DNA of 64,000 bases from Fimbriimonadaceae bacterium (GTDB lineage Bacteria > Armatimonadota > Fimbriimonadia > Fimbriimonadales > Fimbriimonadaceae). The stretch lies in the NCBI GenBank assembly GCA_019638795.1, contig JAHBTB010000001.1, forward strand, positions 620,001 through 684,000, given 5' to 3'. Under the pieces are notes generated by a model. That model did no database searches. It had not been told where the DNA came from and saw only the letters and a list, made by a program, of their open reading frames with translations. Position numbers and translations under genes: made by a program. Position 1 is the stretch's first letter, and the number at the start of each line of letters is the position of its first letter. Of this stretch, positions 34,869 through 44,459 are shown in pieces.

Positions 34869-35797
34869 GCGCTTTCCTTAAGGGTGGCGACGGTGGCCTC
34901 CAGCGTCGCGGTGTCCACGACGGTCAGGCCGGTCGTGTCCTTGTCGATACGGCGAAGCAATCCTTTCAGCACGTCGCCGCTCCCGCATTCCACCTGGGTG
35001 GAGAATCCGTCGGCCACCATCGCCTGGACCGACTCCGTCCACCGGACAAGGCTCTTGAGCTGTTGCTCCAGCAGAGTCGGCCAATCGGAACCGGGTCGGG
35101 CCGTGACATTGCTGTACACGGGGGCGTGCCCAGGGTTGAACGTCGCCGATCCCAGGGCCTCGGCCATTTGGGCGGCGGGCTGCTCCATGAGCGGGCTATG
35201 GAACGCTCCGCTGACGTTCAGCGGGATCACCCGCTTCGCCCCTTTCTCGGACAGCTTGGCGCTGGCCGCCTGGACGGCGTCCATGTCGCCGCTGATCACC
35301 ATCTGCCCTGGACAGTTGTCGTTGGCGAGGACGCAGACTCCGGAAGGCGCCACGCAGGCGCAGACGGCTTCGATCGTGTCTCGCTCGAGTCCGAGGACCG
35401 CCGCCATCGTCCCGGGCCGGCTCTTGCCGGCCGACGCCATGATCTCGCCACGGCGTCGGACTAGGCGTGCCCCTTCGGCGACACTGAGGACACCGGCCGC
35501 GGCCAGGGCCGCGTATTCGCCCACGCTGTGCCCGGCGAACGCCTCGGCCTCGACGCCAGGTTCCGCCCCTCGGAACGCGTAGTAGGCGGCCAGCGAGCAA
35601 GTGTAGAGCGCGATCTGGGCGTTCTGGGTCTCCCGCAAAGTCTCTTCGTCGCTTTCGAAGCACAAAGTGGCGACGTTGAGCCCCGTCGCACTTTCCACCT
35701 CGTCAAAGACTTGCCTCGCGTAAGGGTCCTTGGCGTAGAGGTCTGCCCCCATACCAGGCCTCTGGGACCCCTGACCAGGAAAAACGACCGCGACCAT
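34865..35797 (-). CDS. fabD: Malonyl-CoA:ACP transacylase
   Basis: Transfers malonyl from CoA to ACP. The 310-residue protein begins [17 protein letters not shown] and has the nucleophile Ser in [13 protein letters not shown] and the His in [13 protein letters not shown] 35797 is preferred over the in-frame ATG 35815 because FabD proteins start at this point and TAGATT lies 8 nt before it. It heads fabD-fabG and diverges from queF. Confidence 0.95.
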   Translation of the reverse strand: MVAVVFPGQGSQRPGMGADLYAKDPYARQVFDEVESATGLNVATLCFESDEETLRETQNAQIALYTCSLAAYYAFRGAEPGVEAEAFAGHSVGEYAALAAAGVLSVAEGARLVRRRGEIMASAGKSRPGTMAAVLGLERDTIEAVCACVAPSGVCVLANDNCPGQMVISGDMDAVQAASAKLSEKGAKRVIPLNVSGAFHSPLMEQPAAQMAEALGSATFNPGHAPVYSNVTARPGSDWPTLLEQQLKSLVRWTESVQAMVADGFSTQVECGSGDVLKGLLRRIDKDTTGLTVVDTATLEATVATLKESA

Positions 35798-35805
35798 GTC
35801 CCGAA

Positions 35806-35811
35806 AATCTA
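35806..35811 (-). promoter_or_regulatory. -10 element directly before fabD
   Basis: TAGATT on the minus strand (35811-35806), 8 nt, then ATG 35797. It supports the shorter fabD start and a leaderless mRNA. Confidence 0.35.
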
Positions 35812-35862
35812 CCATGGCGGGCCGCAGGGCCAGACTCCCGTGCTAGGTACCCTGCACGTCGC

Positions 35863-36213
35863 ATGGGTGCCGACATCCTTGAGACCTTTCCTAACCCGAA
35901 CCCGGGCCGCGACTACCTGATCACCCACGTCTGCCCCGAGTTCACGAGCGTGTGTCCGAAAACGGGCCAGCCCGACTTCGCCACGATCGAACTTGACTAC
36001 GTCCCCGACCAGACCTGTGTCGAGCTGAAGTCCTTGAAGCTCTACTACTACAGCTTTCGGAACGAGGGCATCTACTACGAGGCGGTCACCAACCGCCTCT
36101 TGGACGAACTTGCCGGCGCGACCAAGCCTCGATGGATGCGGGTCACCGGCCGGTTCAACGTCCGGGGCGGCATCAGCAGTGTCGTCGTGTGCGAAACTGG
36201 GCCAAGGCCATAG
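35863..36213 (+). CDS. queF: NADPH-dependent 7-cyano-7-deazaguanine reductase
   Basis: A cytosolic T-fold enzyme that reduces preQ0 to preQ1 for queuosine in tRNA. The 116-residue length is that of the short (type I, unimodular) QueF. The catalytic Cys is in [16 protein letters not shown], and the family [20 protein letters not shown] and [11 protein letters not shown] motifs are intact. No other queuosine gene is in the window. It lies 54 nt upstream of the UbiA-type gene. Confidence 0.95.
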   Translation: MGADILETFPNPNPGRDYLITHVCPEFTSVCPKTGQPDFATIELDYVPDQTCVELKSLKLYYYSFRNEGIYYEAVTNRLLDELAGATKPRWMRVTGRFNVRGGISSVVVCETGPRP

Positions 36214-36267
36214 GCGCGGGAAACCCCTGAGCCCGTCGGTCCGTTGCAGTAGTCGAAAGCAGACGCC

Positions 36268-37155
36268 ATGGCCCCCTACGTCCGACTGGCCCGCCTCAAG
36301 CAGTGGTCGAAGAACATCCTCGTCTTCGCCGCCTTTCTGTTCAGCGGACGGATCCTCGACCCCGTGGCCTGGAAGCAGGCGCTCATCGCCTTCTTTGCCT
36401 TCGGCCTCGTCAGTTCGGCCTGCTACATCTTCAACGACCTGGCCGACATCGAACGGGACCGCCAACACCCGGACAAGAAGCACCGTCCCCTCGCCTCGGG
36501 AGCGGTCCTGCCCACCGTCGGTGTCGCGATGGCCGTGGTCCTCTTGGCCGGGGGGCTTGCCCTCGGGTTCTTCGACGACATCTGGGTGGGCACTGTCCTC
36601 GTCGCCTATGCGTTGATGCAAGGCGCCTACAACCTGTGGGTCAAGGCCGTCCCCGTCCTCGACGTTTTCTGGATCGCCACGGGGTTTGTGCTCCGGGCCG
36701 GTGTCGGCGCCCAAGCGATCCATGTGCCGATCTCCGGCTGGCTGCTTTTCTGCACCGGGGCGTTCGCCCTCATGCTCGGCTTTGCCAAGCGACGCCATGA
36801 GTTCGTCCTTCAAGGCGAGGAGTGCGACCAGTCGAGGGCCAGCCTCGTCCACTACACCCTCGGCACGCTCAACATGTACGTCGGCATCTTCTCCGGCATG
36901 GCCGCAATGAGCTACAGCATCTATTGCGTCAGCAGCCGCACCGCCCACGACTATCCGGGCATCCTCCTCACCGCCCCCTTCGTCATCTATGCCATCAGCC
37001 GGTACGTCCTCCTCGTCTTTAGTCAAAACGAGGGCGGAGAGCCCGCGGAGATCCTGTTGCACGACCGCCACATCCTCTTCAGCGTCATCGGCTTCCTCGT
37101 CGCAGCCGCCGTCGCCCTCAAGGGGTTCGCGGTGCCGATCGTGGGGGTGGGATGA
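36268..37155 (+). CDS. UbiA-family prenyltransferase, decaprenyl-phosphate phosphoribosyltransferase-like
   Basis: A membrane protein of 295 residues with about eight or nine helices. The signature NDLADIERDRQHPDKKHRP (near residues 55-73), followed by LASG, matches the mycobacterial DPPR synthase Rv3806c (NDVRDVEADREHPTKRFRP as I recall it) more closely than quinone or haem UbiA enzymes. DPPR synthase joins PRPP to a polyprenyl phosphate, giving prenylphosphoryl-5-phosphoribose. The gene is followed, with 4-bp overlaps, by DprE2-like and DprE1-like genes, which act later in the same pathway. The assignment rests on motif and context together; the prenyl carrier is probably undecaprenyl or similar. 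Confidence 0.85.
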   Translation: MAPYVRLARLKQWSKNILVFAAFLFSGRILDPVAWKQALIAFFAFGLVSSACYIFNDLADIERDRQHPDKKHRPLASGAVLPTVGVAMAVVLLAGGLALGFFDDIWVGTVLVAYALMQGAYNLWVKAVPVLDVFWIATGFVLRAGVGAQAIHVPISGWLLFCTGAFALMLGFAKRRHEFVLQGEECDQSRASLVHYTLGTLNMYVGIFSGMAAMSYSIYCVSSRTAHDYPGILLTAPFVIYAISRYVLLVFSQNEGGEPAEILLHDRHILFSVIGFLVAAAVALKGFAVPIVGVG

Positions 37156-37880
37156 AGGACTTTCAACACGCGATCGTCGTGGGTGCCTCCAGCGGCATCG
37201 GCGCCGAACTGGCCAAGCAACTCTTGGAGTCGGGTTGCCGGGTGGCCTTGGTCGCGCGCCGGCGCGACCGACTTGAAGCCGTCGCCGCCAACCACCCGGA
37301 CTCGGCCGTCGTCGCCGAGCATGACGTCCACGACACCGCCGCCGTGCCTGCCCTGTTCCAAGACCTGTGCCGTCAGCTTGGCGGGCTCGACCTCGTCGTC
37401 TATGCCAGCGGGGTCATGCCACCCGTAGGAGCCCACGAGTACGACACCGCCAAGGACCTGGAGATGGTCGCGGTCAACCTAGCCGGGGCGGTCGCCTGGC
37501 TTAATGAAGCGGCCGTCCGCTTTGAAGGGGTCAAGGCCGGCACGATCATCGGACTGGGCAGTGTCGCGGGGGACCGGGGCCGCTCAGGGCAGCCGGTCTA
37601 CAACACGACCAAGGCCGCCCTGGCCACCTACCTCGAGGCGCTGCGCAACCGCCTGGCCAAGCAGGGCGTGACCGTCGTGACCGTCAAGCCCGGTCCGACG
37701 CAGAGCGAGATGACCGCCCACCTGCCCCAGGGCAAGATGATGCCCGCCGCCGAGGCTGCCCGCCGCATCCTCGGCAAAGCCCACCGGACGGGCGAACACT
37801 ATCTTTCGCCCGCCCACGCCGTGGCGTTCCTCATTATCCGTCACATCCCGTCGTGGTTGTTCCGACGCACCAAGATATGA
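37152..37880 (+). CDS. DprE2-like short-chain dehydrogenase (decaprenylphosphoryl-2-keto-ribose reductase type)
   Basis: A 242-residue SDR with AIVVGASSGIGAELAKQL, a catalytic Ser region GLGSVAGDRG and the Tyr-Lys pair in PVYNTTKAAL. The C-terminal part, VKPGPTQSEMTAHL and the end IIRHIPSWLFRRTKI, closely follows mycobacterial DprE2 (which ends LRHIPRSIFRKLPI as I recall it), a region not shared by FabG-type SDRs. DprE2 reduces the 2-keto intermediate to prenylphosphoryl-D-arabinose with NADH. The gene overlaps the UbiA-type gene by 4 bp and the DprE1-like gene by 4 bp. Confidence 0.85.
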   Translation: MKDFQHAIVVGASSGIGAELAKQLLESGCRVALVARRRDRLEAVAANHPDSAVVAEHDVHDTAAVPALFQDLCRQLGGLDLVVYASGVMPPVGAHEYDTAKDLEMVAVNLAGAVAWLNEAAVRFEGVKAGTIIGLGSVAGDRGRSGQPVYNTTKAALATYLEALRNRLAKQGVTVVTVKPGPTQSEMTAHLPQGKMMPAAEAARRILGKAHRTGEHYLSPAHAVAFLIIRHIPSWLFRRTKI

Positions 37881-39292
37881 TCGAACGCGACCGGATCGTC
37901 CGGCTATCAGGATTCGGCGGCAGCCAGTCGGCGGACGGATTCCTGTATCGTCCCGGTTCGCTTGACGCCGTGTCCGAAGTCCTCGCCCTGGCCCGTCGGG
38001 AGGGCCGGCAAGTCGTCCTCCGGGGGGCGGGACGGAGCTACGGCGACGCCGCGGTCGCCGGCGAGGCGGTGGCCCTTGACCTTTCGCGGATGGACAACGT
38101 CCGATCTTTCGACCCGGCGACCGGCGTCATCGACGTGGGGCCCGGGGCGACGATCGAGGCCCTGTGGCGGCACACGCTGGAAGACGGCTGGTGGCCCAGC
38201 GTCGTCAGCGGCACGATGTACCCGACCGTGGCCGGGGCCCTCGCGATGAACATCCACGGTAAGAACGCGTTCCGCGTCGGCACTCTGGGCGAGAACACCC
38301 TGTCCGTCGACGTCTTGCGAGCGGACGGGTCGCTGGTGACTCTGGGTCGGGACGATCCCGGGTTCACCGACGTCGTGAGCGGGGCGGGCCTGCTTGGCGT
38401 CGTGGTGGGTGCACGGCTCCAAATGAAGCGCGTCACAAGCGGGGCGCTCGACGTCGAGGCAGTTTCATGCGCGGACTGGGACGCCCAGTTCGAGGCCTTC
38501 ACCCGCCATGAGGCGACCGCCGACTACATGGTGTCGTGGCTGGACGCCTTCGCCTCCGGCCCTTCGGCCGGCCGCGGCGTCTTCCACGCCGCCCGGCACC
38601 GGACGACAACGGACATAGACATCCCCTCTCTCCGACCGGACGCCCAAGACCTTCCCGACACGATCATGGGCCTCGTGCCCAAGTCGGTGGTCTGGCGGTT
38701 CCTGAAGCCCCTCAACAACCGGGTCGGGATGAGGTTTGTCAACTGGGCCAAGCACACCTCCGGCGTGCTTATGGAAGACGGCAAGTCGTTCGGCCAAAGC
38801 CTCGTGGCGTTTTCGTTTCTCTTGGACTACGTCCCCGGATGGCAGCGGGCTTACGACCCCGGCGGCCTCGTCCAGTACCAGTCGTTCGTCCCTCGCGAGG
38901 CCGCCCCGCGGGTCTTTGCCCGACAGTTCGAGATCCAGCGAGAACGCGGGTTAGAGAACTTCCTCAGCGTCCTGAAACTCCATCGCCCCGACCCGTTCAT
39001 GTTCAGCCACGGGGTGGACGGGTTCTCTTTGGCCCAAGACTTCAAGGTCACCACCGCCAACCGGGAAGGGCTGCGCCGCTTGGCCGAGACGATGAGCGAC
39101 CTGGTGTTGGAGGCCGGCGGGCGCTTCTACCTGGCCAAAGACAGCCTCCTCCGTCCCACTGATTTCGCCCAAAGCTTGGGTGAGGCCGGAATGGCAAGGT
39201 ACTGGGCGGCCAAGGCCGCCTGGGATCCCGACGCCCTGTTCAGCAGTTCGCTGGCCCGACGTCTCCAACTGGACCCCCGATGCGCGTCCTGA
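37877..39292 (+). CDS. DprE1-like FAD-dependent oxidase (decaprenylphosphoryl-ribose 2'-epimerase subunit type)
   Basis: A 471-residue FAD/VAO-type flavoprotein. FAD-binding motifs: VLRGAGRSYGDAAV (near residue 50), GTMYPTVAGALAMNIHGKN with His127 at the place of the flavin-contacting His of mycobacterial DprE1. The C-terminal GGRFYLAKDS holds Lys421, matching catalytic Lys418, and the end WDPDALFSSSLARRLQL matches the DprE1 tail. DprE1 oxidises the ribose 2-hydroxyl of prenylphosphoryl-ribose. The residue aligned to benzothiazinone-target Cys387 appears to be Ala386. It completes a three-gene operon with the UbiA-type and DprE2-like genes. Confidence 0.87.
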   Translation: MIERDRIVRLSGFGGSQSADGFLYRPGSLDAVSEVLALARREGRQVVLRGAGRSYGDAAVAGEAVALDLSRMDNVRSFDPATGVIDVGPGATIEALWRHTLEDGWWPSVVSGTMYPTVAGALAMNIHGKNAFRVGTLGENTLSVDVLRADGSLVTLGRDDPGFTDVVSGAGLLGVVVGARLQMKRVTSGALDVEAVSCADWDAQFEAFTRHEATADYMVSWLDAFASGPSAGRGVFHAARHRTTTDIDIPSLRPDAQDLPDTIMGLVPKSVVWRFLKPLNNRVGMRFVNWAKHTSGVLMEDGKSFGQSLVAFSFLLDYVPGWQRAYDPGGLVQYQSFVPREAAPRVFARQFEIQRERGLENFLSVLKLHRPDPFMFSHGVDGFSLAQDFKVTTANREGLRRLAETMSDLVLEAGGRFYLAKDSLLRPTDFAQSLGEAGMARYWAAKAAWDPDALFSSSLARRLQLDPRCAS

Positions 39293-39828
39293 CCACTGGC
39301 TTCGGCCCGTTTCTCCGCGTCACCGAAAACCCTTCGGCATGGCTCGTCGAGCGATGTGGGGCGCCATTTGTGGTCCTGCCGGTGGGGTACGACGCCGTCG
39401 ACGCCTTCTTGGAGGGACTTGACCCGTCGTCATTCGACGCCTTGGTAATGGTCGGCGTCCATGGCCGGGCGCGGAAAATCCGCCTGGAATGCGTGGCGCG
39501 GAACGTCGTGGGCGGCACACCAGGATCGGACGGCCAAGCCCGGCGCCCTGGCCGCATTGATCCGAAGGGGCCAGACCGGATCCGGACGTCCCTCTGGCGC
39601 GAAGTGGTCTGGCCCGGAGCTGCCGACCATTTCACTCTGGCCGACAACGCCGGGGACTACCTGTGCAACTACAGCTTTTACCGGGCGGCGTCTCGGTTCC
39701 CTGAAAAGCGCGTCGGCTTCGTCCATGTGCCGCCGTTCGACCGCATGGAGCGGGAGACACAGCGCGAAGCCCTGCAGAAGCTGGTCTCAGAGATTTCGGC
39801 TCAGGCGATGCCGACCGAGTCGAGATAA
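39280..39828 (+). CDS. Pyroglutamyl-peptidase I-like (C15 family) protein
   Basis: A 182-residue cysteine peptidase-like protein. It begins MRVLTTGFGPFLRVTENPS, the family start. The catalytic set is in place: Glu in RLECVARN, Cys in DNAGDYLCNYSFY and His in VGFVHVPPF. C15 enzymes remove N-terminal pyroglutamate from peptides in the cytosol. It overlaps the DprE1-like gene by 13 bp, so it is probably co-expressed, but has no obvious link to that pathway. The 3' end overlaps the convergent isomerase gene by 28 bp. Confidence 0.85.
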   Translation: MRVLTTGFGPFLRVTENPSAWLVERCGAPFVVLPVGYDAVDAFLEGLDPSSFDALVMVGVHGRARKIRLECVARNVVGGTPGSDGQARRPGRIDPKGPDRIRTSLWREVVWPGAADHFTLADNAGDYLCNYSFYRAASRFPEKRVGFVHVPPFDRMERETQREALQKLVSEISAQAMPTESR

Positions 39829-40664
39829 CGCCGGGCGTTGTTCAGCGACGCTTCGACTGCCTTCTTGCAGTCAGGGAGGTCACCCTCGTACTCCAGGTTG
39901 ACCCAGCCGTCGAACCCGGCAGACCGCAGGGCTTGGACGCACGCGTCAAGGTCGACGTCGCCCTCGCCAATGACGGTGCCGACAAACGGAGTCCCGTCCA
40001 AGGAATGGTAGACCCGTCCCTCACCCTCACCTTGGGCAAAGTCCTTGAAGTGGACCATGTAGGCGAGGCTGGCCACCGCACGGATCGCTTCGTGGCTTTG
40101 TTGTCCGACGAGTTGGAAGTTGCCCGTGTCCGGGTTCGCGCCGAGGGCGTCATGACCACAACGGGCCCGCACGTCGGAAATGATCCCGGCGACTTGGTCG
40201 CCTCGCCCCGCCAGCTTGCCGTGGTTCTCCAGGGCCAAGCGGACGCCTTTCTCTTGGGCGTAGTCGGCACCGGCGGCGAGGCCGTCGATGATCCAGCCGC
40301 GCGCCTCTTCGAACCCAAACGAAGCGTCGGCGGGCACGTCCCCGGCAAACACTCGGACTACTTTCGCCCCGTATTTGACCGCCTCGTCGACACCAAACGT
40401 GATCTTCTTGAGGTGGACCTCTCGTTCCTCCGCCGTCGGCTTGGCGAAGTTCTGCGCCACGCTGAAGACCCCGACGGGAAGTCCGGACTTGGCGAGGGCG
40501 CCCATGGCGGCGGCCCGGTCGACCTCGACGTCCTTGTAGAAGAAGTCGAGAAGCTCGACCCCGTCGGCCCCGATCCGCTCCGCCTCGTGGATGAACGACA
40601 CAATGTCCATCCGGCCGGCCTGGACCTCGGTCACATAGCTGTACATGCTGACGCCTAGCTTCAT
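39801..40664 (-). CDS. Sugar phosphate isomerase/epimerase-like TIM-barrel protein
   Basis: A 287-residue protein of the AP-endonuclease-2/xylose-isomerase-like TIM-barrel family. The metal site is readable: Glu in VRLALENHGKL, Asp in GANPDTGNF, His in YMVHFKDFA and Glu in WVNLEYEGD. Members include hydroxypyruvate isomerase, sugar epimerases and inosose enzymes; the substrate cannot be set. Its ATG overlaps the nuoN stop by 4 bp, so it is the last gene of the complex I operon by layout only. Confidence 0.8.
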   Translation of the reverse strand: MKLGVSMYSYVTEVQAGRMDIVSFIHEAERIGADGVELLDFFYKDVEVDRAAAMGALAKSGLPVGVFSVAQNFAKPTAEEREVHLKKITFGVDEAVKYGAKVVRVFAGDVPADASFGFEEARGWIIDGLAAGADYAQEKGVRLALENHGKLAGRGDQVAGIISDVRARCGHDALGANPDTGNFQLVGQQSHEAIRAVASLAYMVHFKDFAQGEGEGRVYHSLDGTPFVGTVIGEGDVDLDACVQALRSAGFDGWVNLEYEGDLPDCKKAVEASLNNARRYLDSVGIA

Positions 40665-42184
40665 CGCCTCACCAATTCTTGTTGAGGCTGGACCTTCCCC
40701 TCAGCCGGCGGGGTTTGTTTGAGGGATTCCGCTCGCGTCGACGACAGGATGTAGCCGCCGAACATCGAGGCGAAGAGGACGCCGGCCCCGCACACACACG
40801 CGGCGACGGTCAGGCCGGTGCCCGGCTTGCGCGAGACCGGTCGGGCCGCCCCTTCGTCGCTGACGAACGCGGCGACCATGATCTGCAGGTAGTAGTAGGC
40901 GCTCACCGCCGAATTGACGGCCAAGACGATCGCCAAGGGTGCCAGACCGACGCGTAAGGCGTCGATGAAGATGAGCTGCTTGCCAAAGAACCCGACGGTC
41001 GGCGGGATGCCGATCAGCGACGCCAAGAACAAGACGAGCATGACCGTAGCGAAGGGAGCCCGCTTGTAGAGGCCGTAGATATCCTGGTACCGGGAGCCGT
41101 CGCGCTGGCCCTTGGCGGCAAGGCTGACGACGGCAAAGGCACCCACCGTCATCGCCGCGTAGCCGATCAAGTAGAACACCGTCGTGCCCAGGCTGACCTT
41201 GGTGGGGTCCTTGATGTAGGCGAGGAGCGCGACCAAGAGATAGCCCGCGTGGGCGATGGCCGAGTAGCCAAGGGCGCGCTTGACGTCCTTCTGCACCAGG
41301 GCGACCAAGTTACCGACGCACATCGTCGCGATGGCGGCCCAATACAAGGCCTCGAACCAGAAGTGCGCCAACGGAACCGTCGCGACAAGAACCCGGGCCA
41401 ACGCACCGAACGCGGCGGTCTTTGTCACCGCCGCCATAAAGGCAGACACGTTGGTCGGAGCCCCTTGGTACACGTCGGGAGTCCACTGGTGGAAGGGAAC
41501 GAGCGACGCCTTGAACCCCAGGCCGACGAGGACCAGGGCGATGCCAAAGGCGGGGAGCGGCGCGGTGGTGGAGTCAAGCGCGGTGATCGCCTTGGTGATG
41601 TCGGGGAGCGCCAGCGAACCCGAAGCACCGAAGAGGAAAGCCATGCCGTACAGCAAGAACGCCGAGGCGAACGCGCCGAGCAAGAAGTACTTCAGGGCCG
41701 ACTCTTCGGACCGCGCCTCTTGGCGGCTCATTCCGGCCAGGCAGTAGAGCCCGATGCTGAGAATCTCCAACCCCACAAAGAGCATGAGCAGGTTGTCGGT
41801 GGAGACCATCACCATGGCGCCGGACAGCGACCACAGGGTGAGCGGGTAGTACTCACCGAAGGCGATGCGCTTTTCCCGAAGGTAATCCTCACTGAACATG
41901 AGGCAGACCGCCGTCGCACCGACGAGGACCAACTGGAGAAGCACGGCAAACTGGTCTCGGACCACCATTCCCCCGAGGGTCTTGGTGGCGGGCAGGGCCA
42001 ACTGGGACAAAAGTATCCCGAAGCTGGCGATGACGCCCGCGAGCGAGACACCCAGGATCAGGCCGTTGTCCCGCTTTGGCTGGATGGTCTCCAAGAGGAG
42101 GGCGACGATGCCAGTGACGGCGACGACGACGAACGGCAGGATGACGCCGAAATCAATGCTGGGGATGGCGACGTGCAGGTTCAT
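40661..42184 (-). CDS. nuoN: NADH-quinone oxidoreductase subunit N
   Basis: An antiporter-like membrane subunit of complex I. The 507-residue protein has about 14 helices, with the conserved proton-path residues in VGLEILSIGLYCLAG (Glu), GLGFKASLVPFHQWTPDVYQGAP (Lys) and the LVQKDVKRALGYSAIAHAGY (Lys) helix. The start ATG overlaps the stop of the preceding URO-D-like ORF by 4 bp. Confidence 0.95.
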   Translation of the reverse strand: MNLHVAIPSIDFGVILPFVVVAVTGIVALLLETIQPKRDNGLILGVSLAGVIASFGILLSQLALPATKTLGGMVVRDQFAVLLQLVLVGATAVCLMFSEDYLREKRIAFGEYYPLTLWSLSGAMVMVSTDNLLMLFVGLEILSIGLYCLAGMSRQEARSEESALKYFLLGAFASAFLLYGMAFLFGASGSLALPDITKAITALDSTTAPLPAFGIALVLVGLGFKASLVPFHQWTPDVYQGAPTNVSAFMAAVTKTAAFGALARVLVATVPLAHFWFEALYWAAIATMCVGNLVALVQKDVKRALGYSAIAHAGYLLVALLAYIKDPTKVSLGTTVFYLIGYAAMTVGAFAVVSLAAKGQRDGSRYQDIYGLYKRAPFATVMLVLFLASLIGIPPTVGFFGKQLIFIDALRVGLAPLAIVLAVNSAVSAYYYLQIMVAAFVSDEGAARPVSRKPGTGLTVAACVCGAGVLFASMFGGYILSSTRAESLKQTPPAEGKVQPQQELVRR

Positions 42185-42740
42185 CGTGGCCTCCGGTCAG
42201 GGACGGGGCCAACCAGCCTCACGTCGGCAGTCGGATGGTCGGCGAGCAGGCGGCCCGGCCGCAGGGCACGGATCTCCGCCGGTTCGGGGGTCGTCCCCGC
42301 CCAGCCGAAGAGGTCGGCAGGCAGGTCGCTGACAAAGTCGGTGTAGGCGTCGTCTCGGTCGGCGACAAAAACCACCACCTCCACCTTGGCGCGAGTGTCG
42401 GCGAGGATTTCGCGGTCGTGTTCCAAGAAAAGCCCGCCATACTGCATCGGCGTGAAGGCGGCGGGGCAGGCCCCTTCGATCCAATAAAGGACGCCGGTCG
42501 ATCCGGCGCGCAGGGCCTCCGTGATCGCCGCCCGGGTCTCAGCGACCAGCCCGGCCACGGTGCCGTCAGCCCCGACCGGGTCGCGGCGGACCTGGTCAAG
42601 AAACGCGGCGACGTCGCACCGGGCCGAAACCGACGAGACCAGGGTCAGGCCAGGCGTCCCCGGTGTCGCAGAGACCACGACGTCGGCCGGTTGGCCGAAC
42701 GACAATGTCTCCGCCGTCGCGACTCGACTGGCCTCCAGCA

Positions 42741-42744
<4 letters not shown>
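42181..42744 (-). CDS. URO-D-like partial-domain protein between nuoM and nuoN
   Basis: A 187-residue soluble protein with 4-bp overlaps to nuoM and nuoN. The core (ITEALRAGSTGVLYWIEGAC, then PMQYGGLFLEHDREIL) resembles the C-terminal half of uroporphyrinogen-decarboxylase-family barrels, but the protein is about half the usual length and lacks the N-terminal Arg-rich active-site segment. It has no signal peptide or membrane helix. It is not a known complex I subunit. It may be a regulatory or accessory protein, or a decayed enzyme domain kept for translational coupling. The family call is tentative. Confidence 0.6.
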
Positions 42745-44456
<1,712 letters not shown>

Positions 44457-44459
44457 CGG

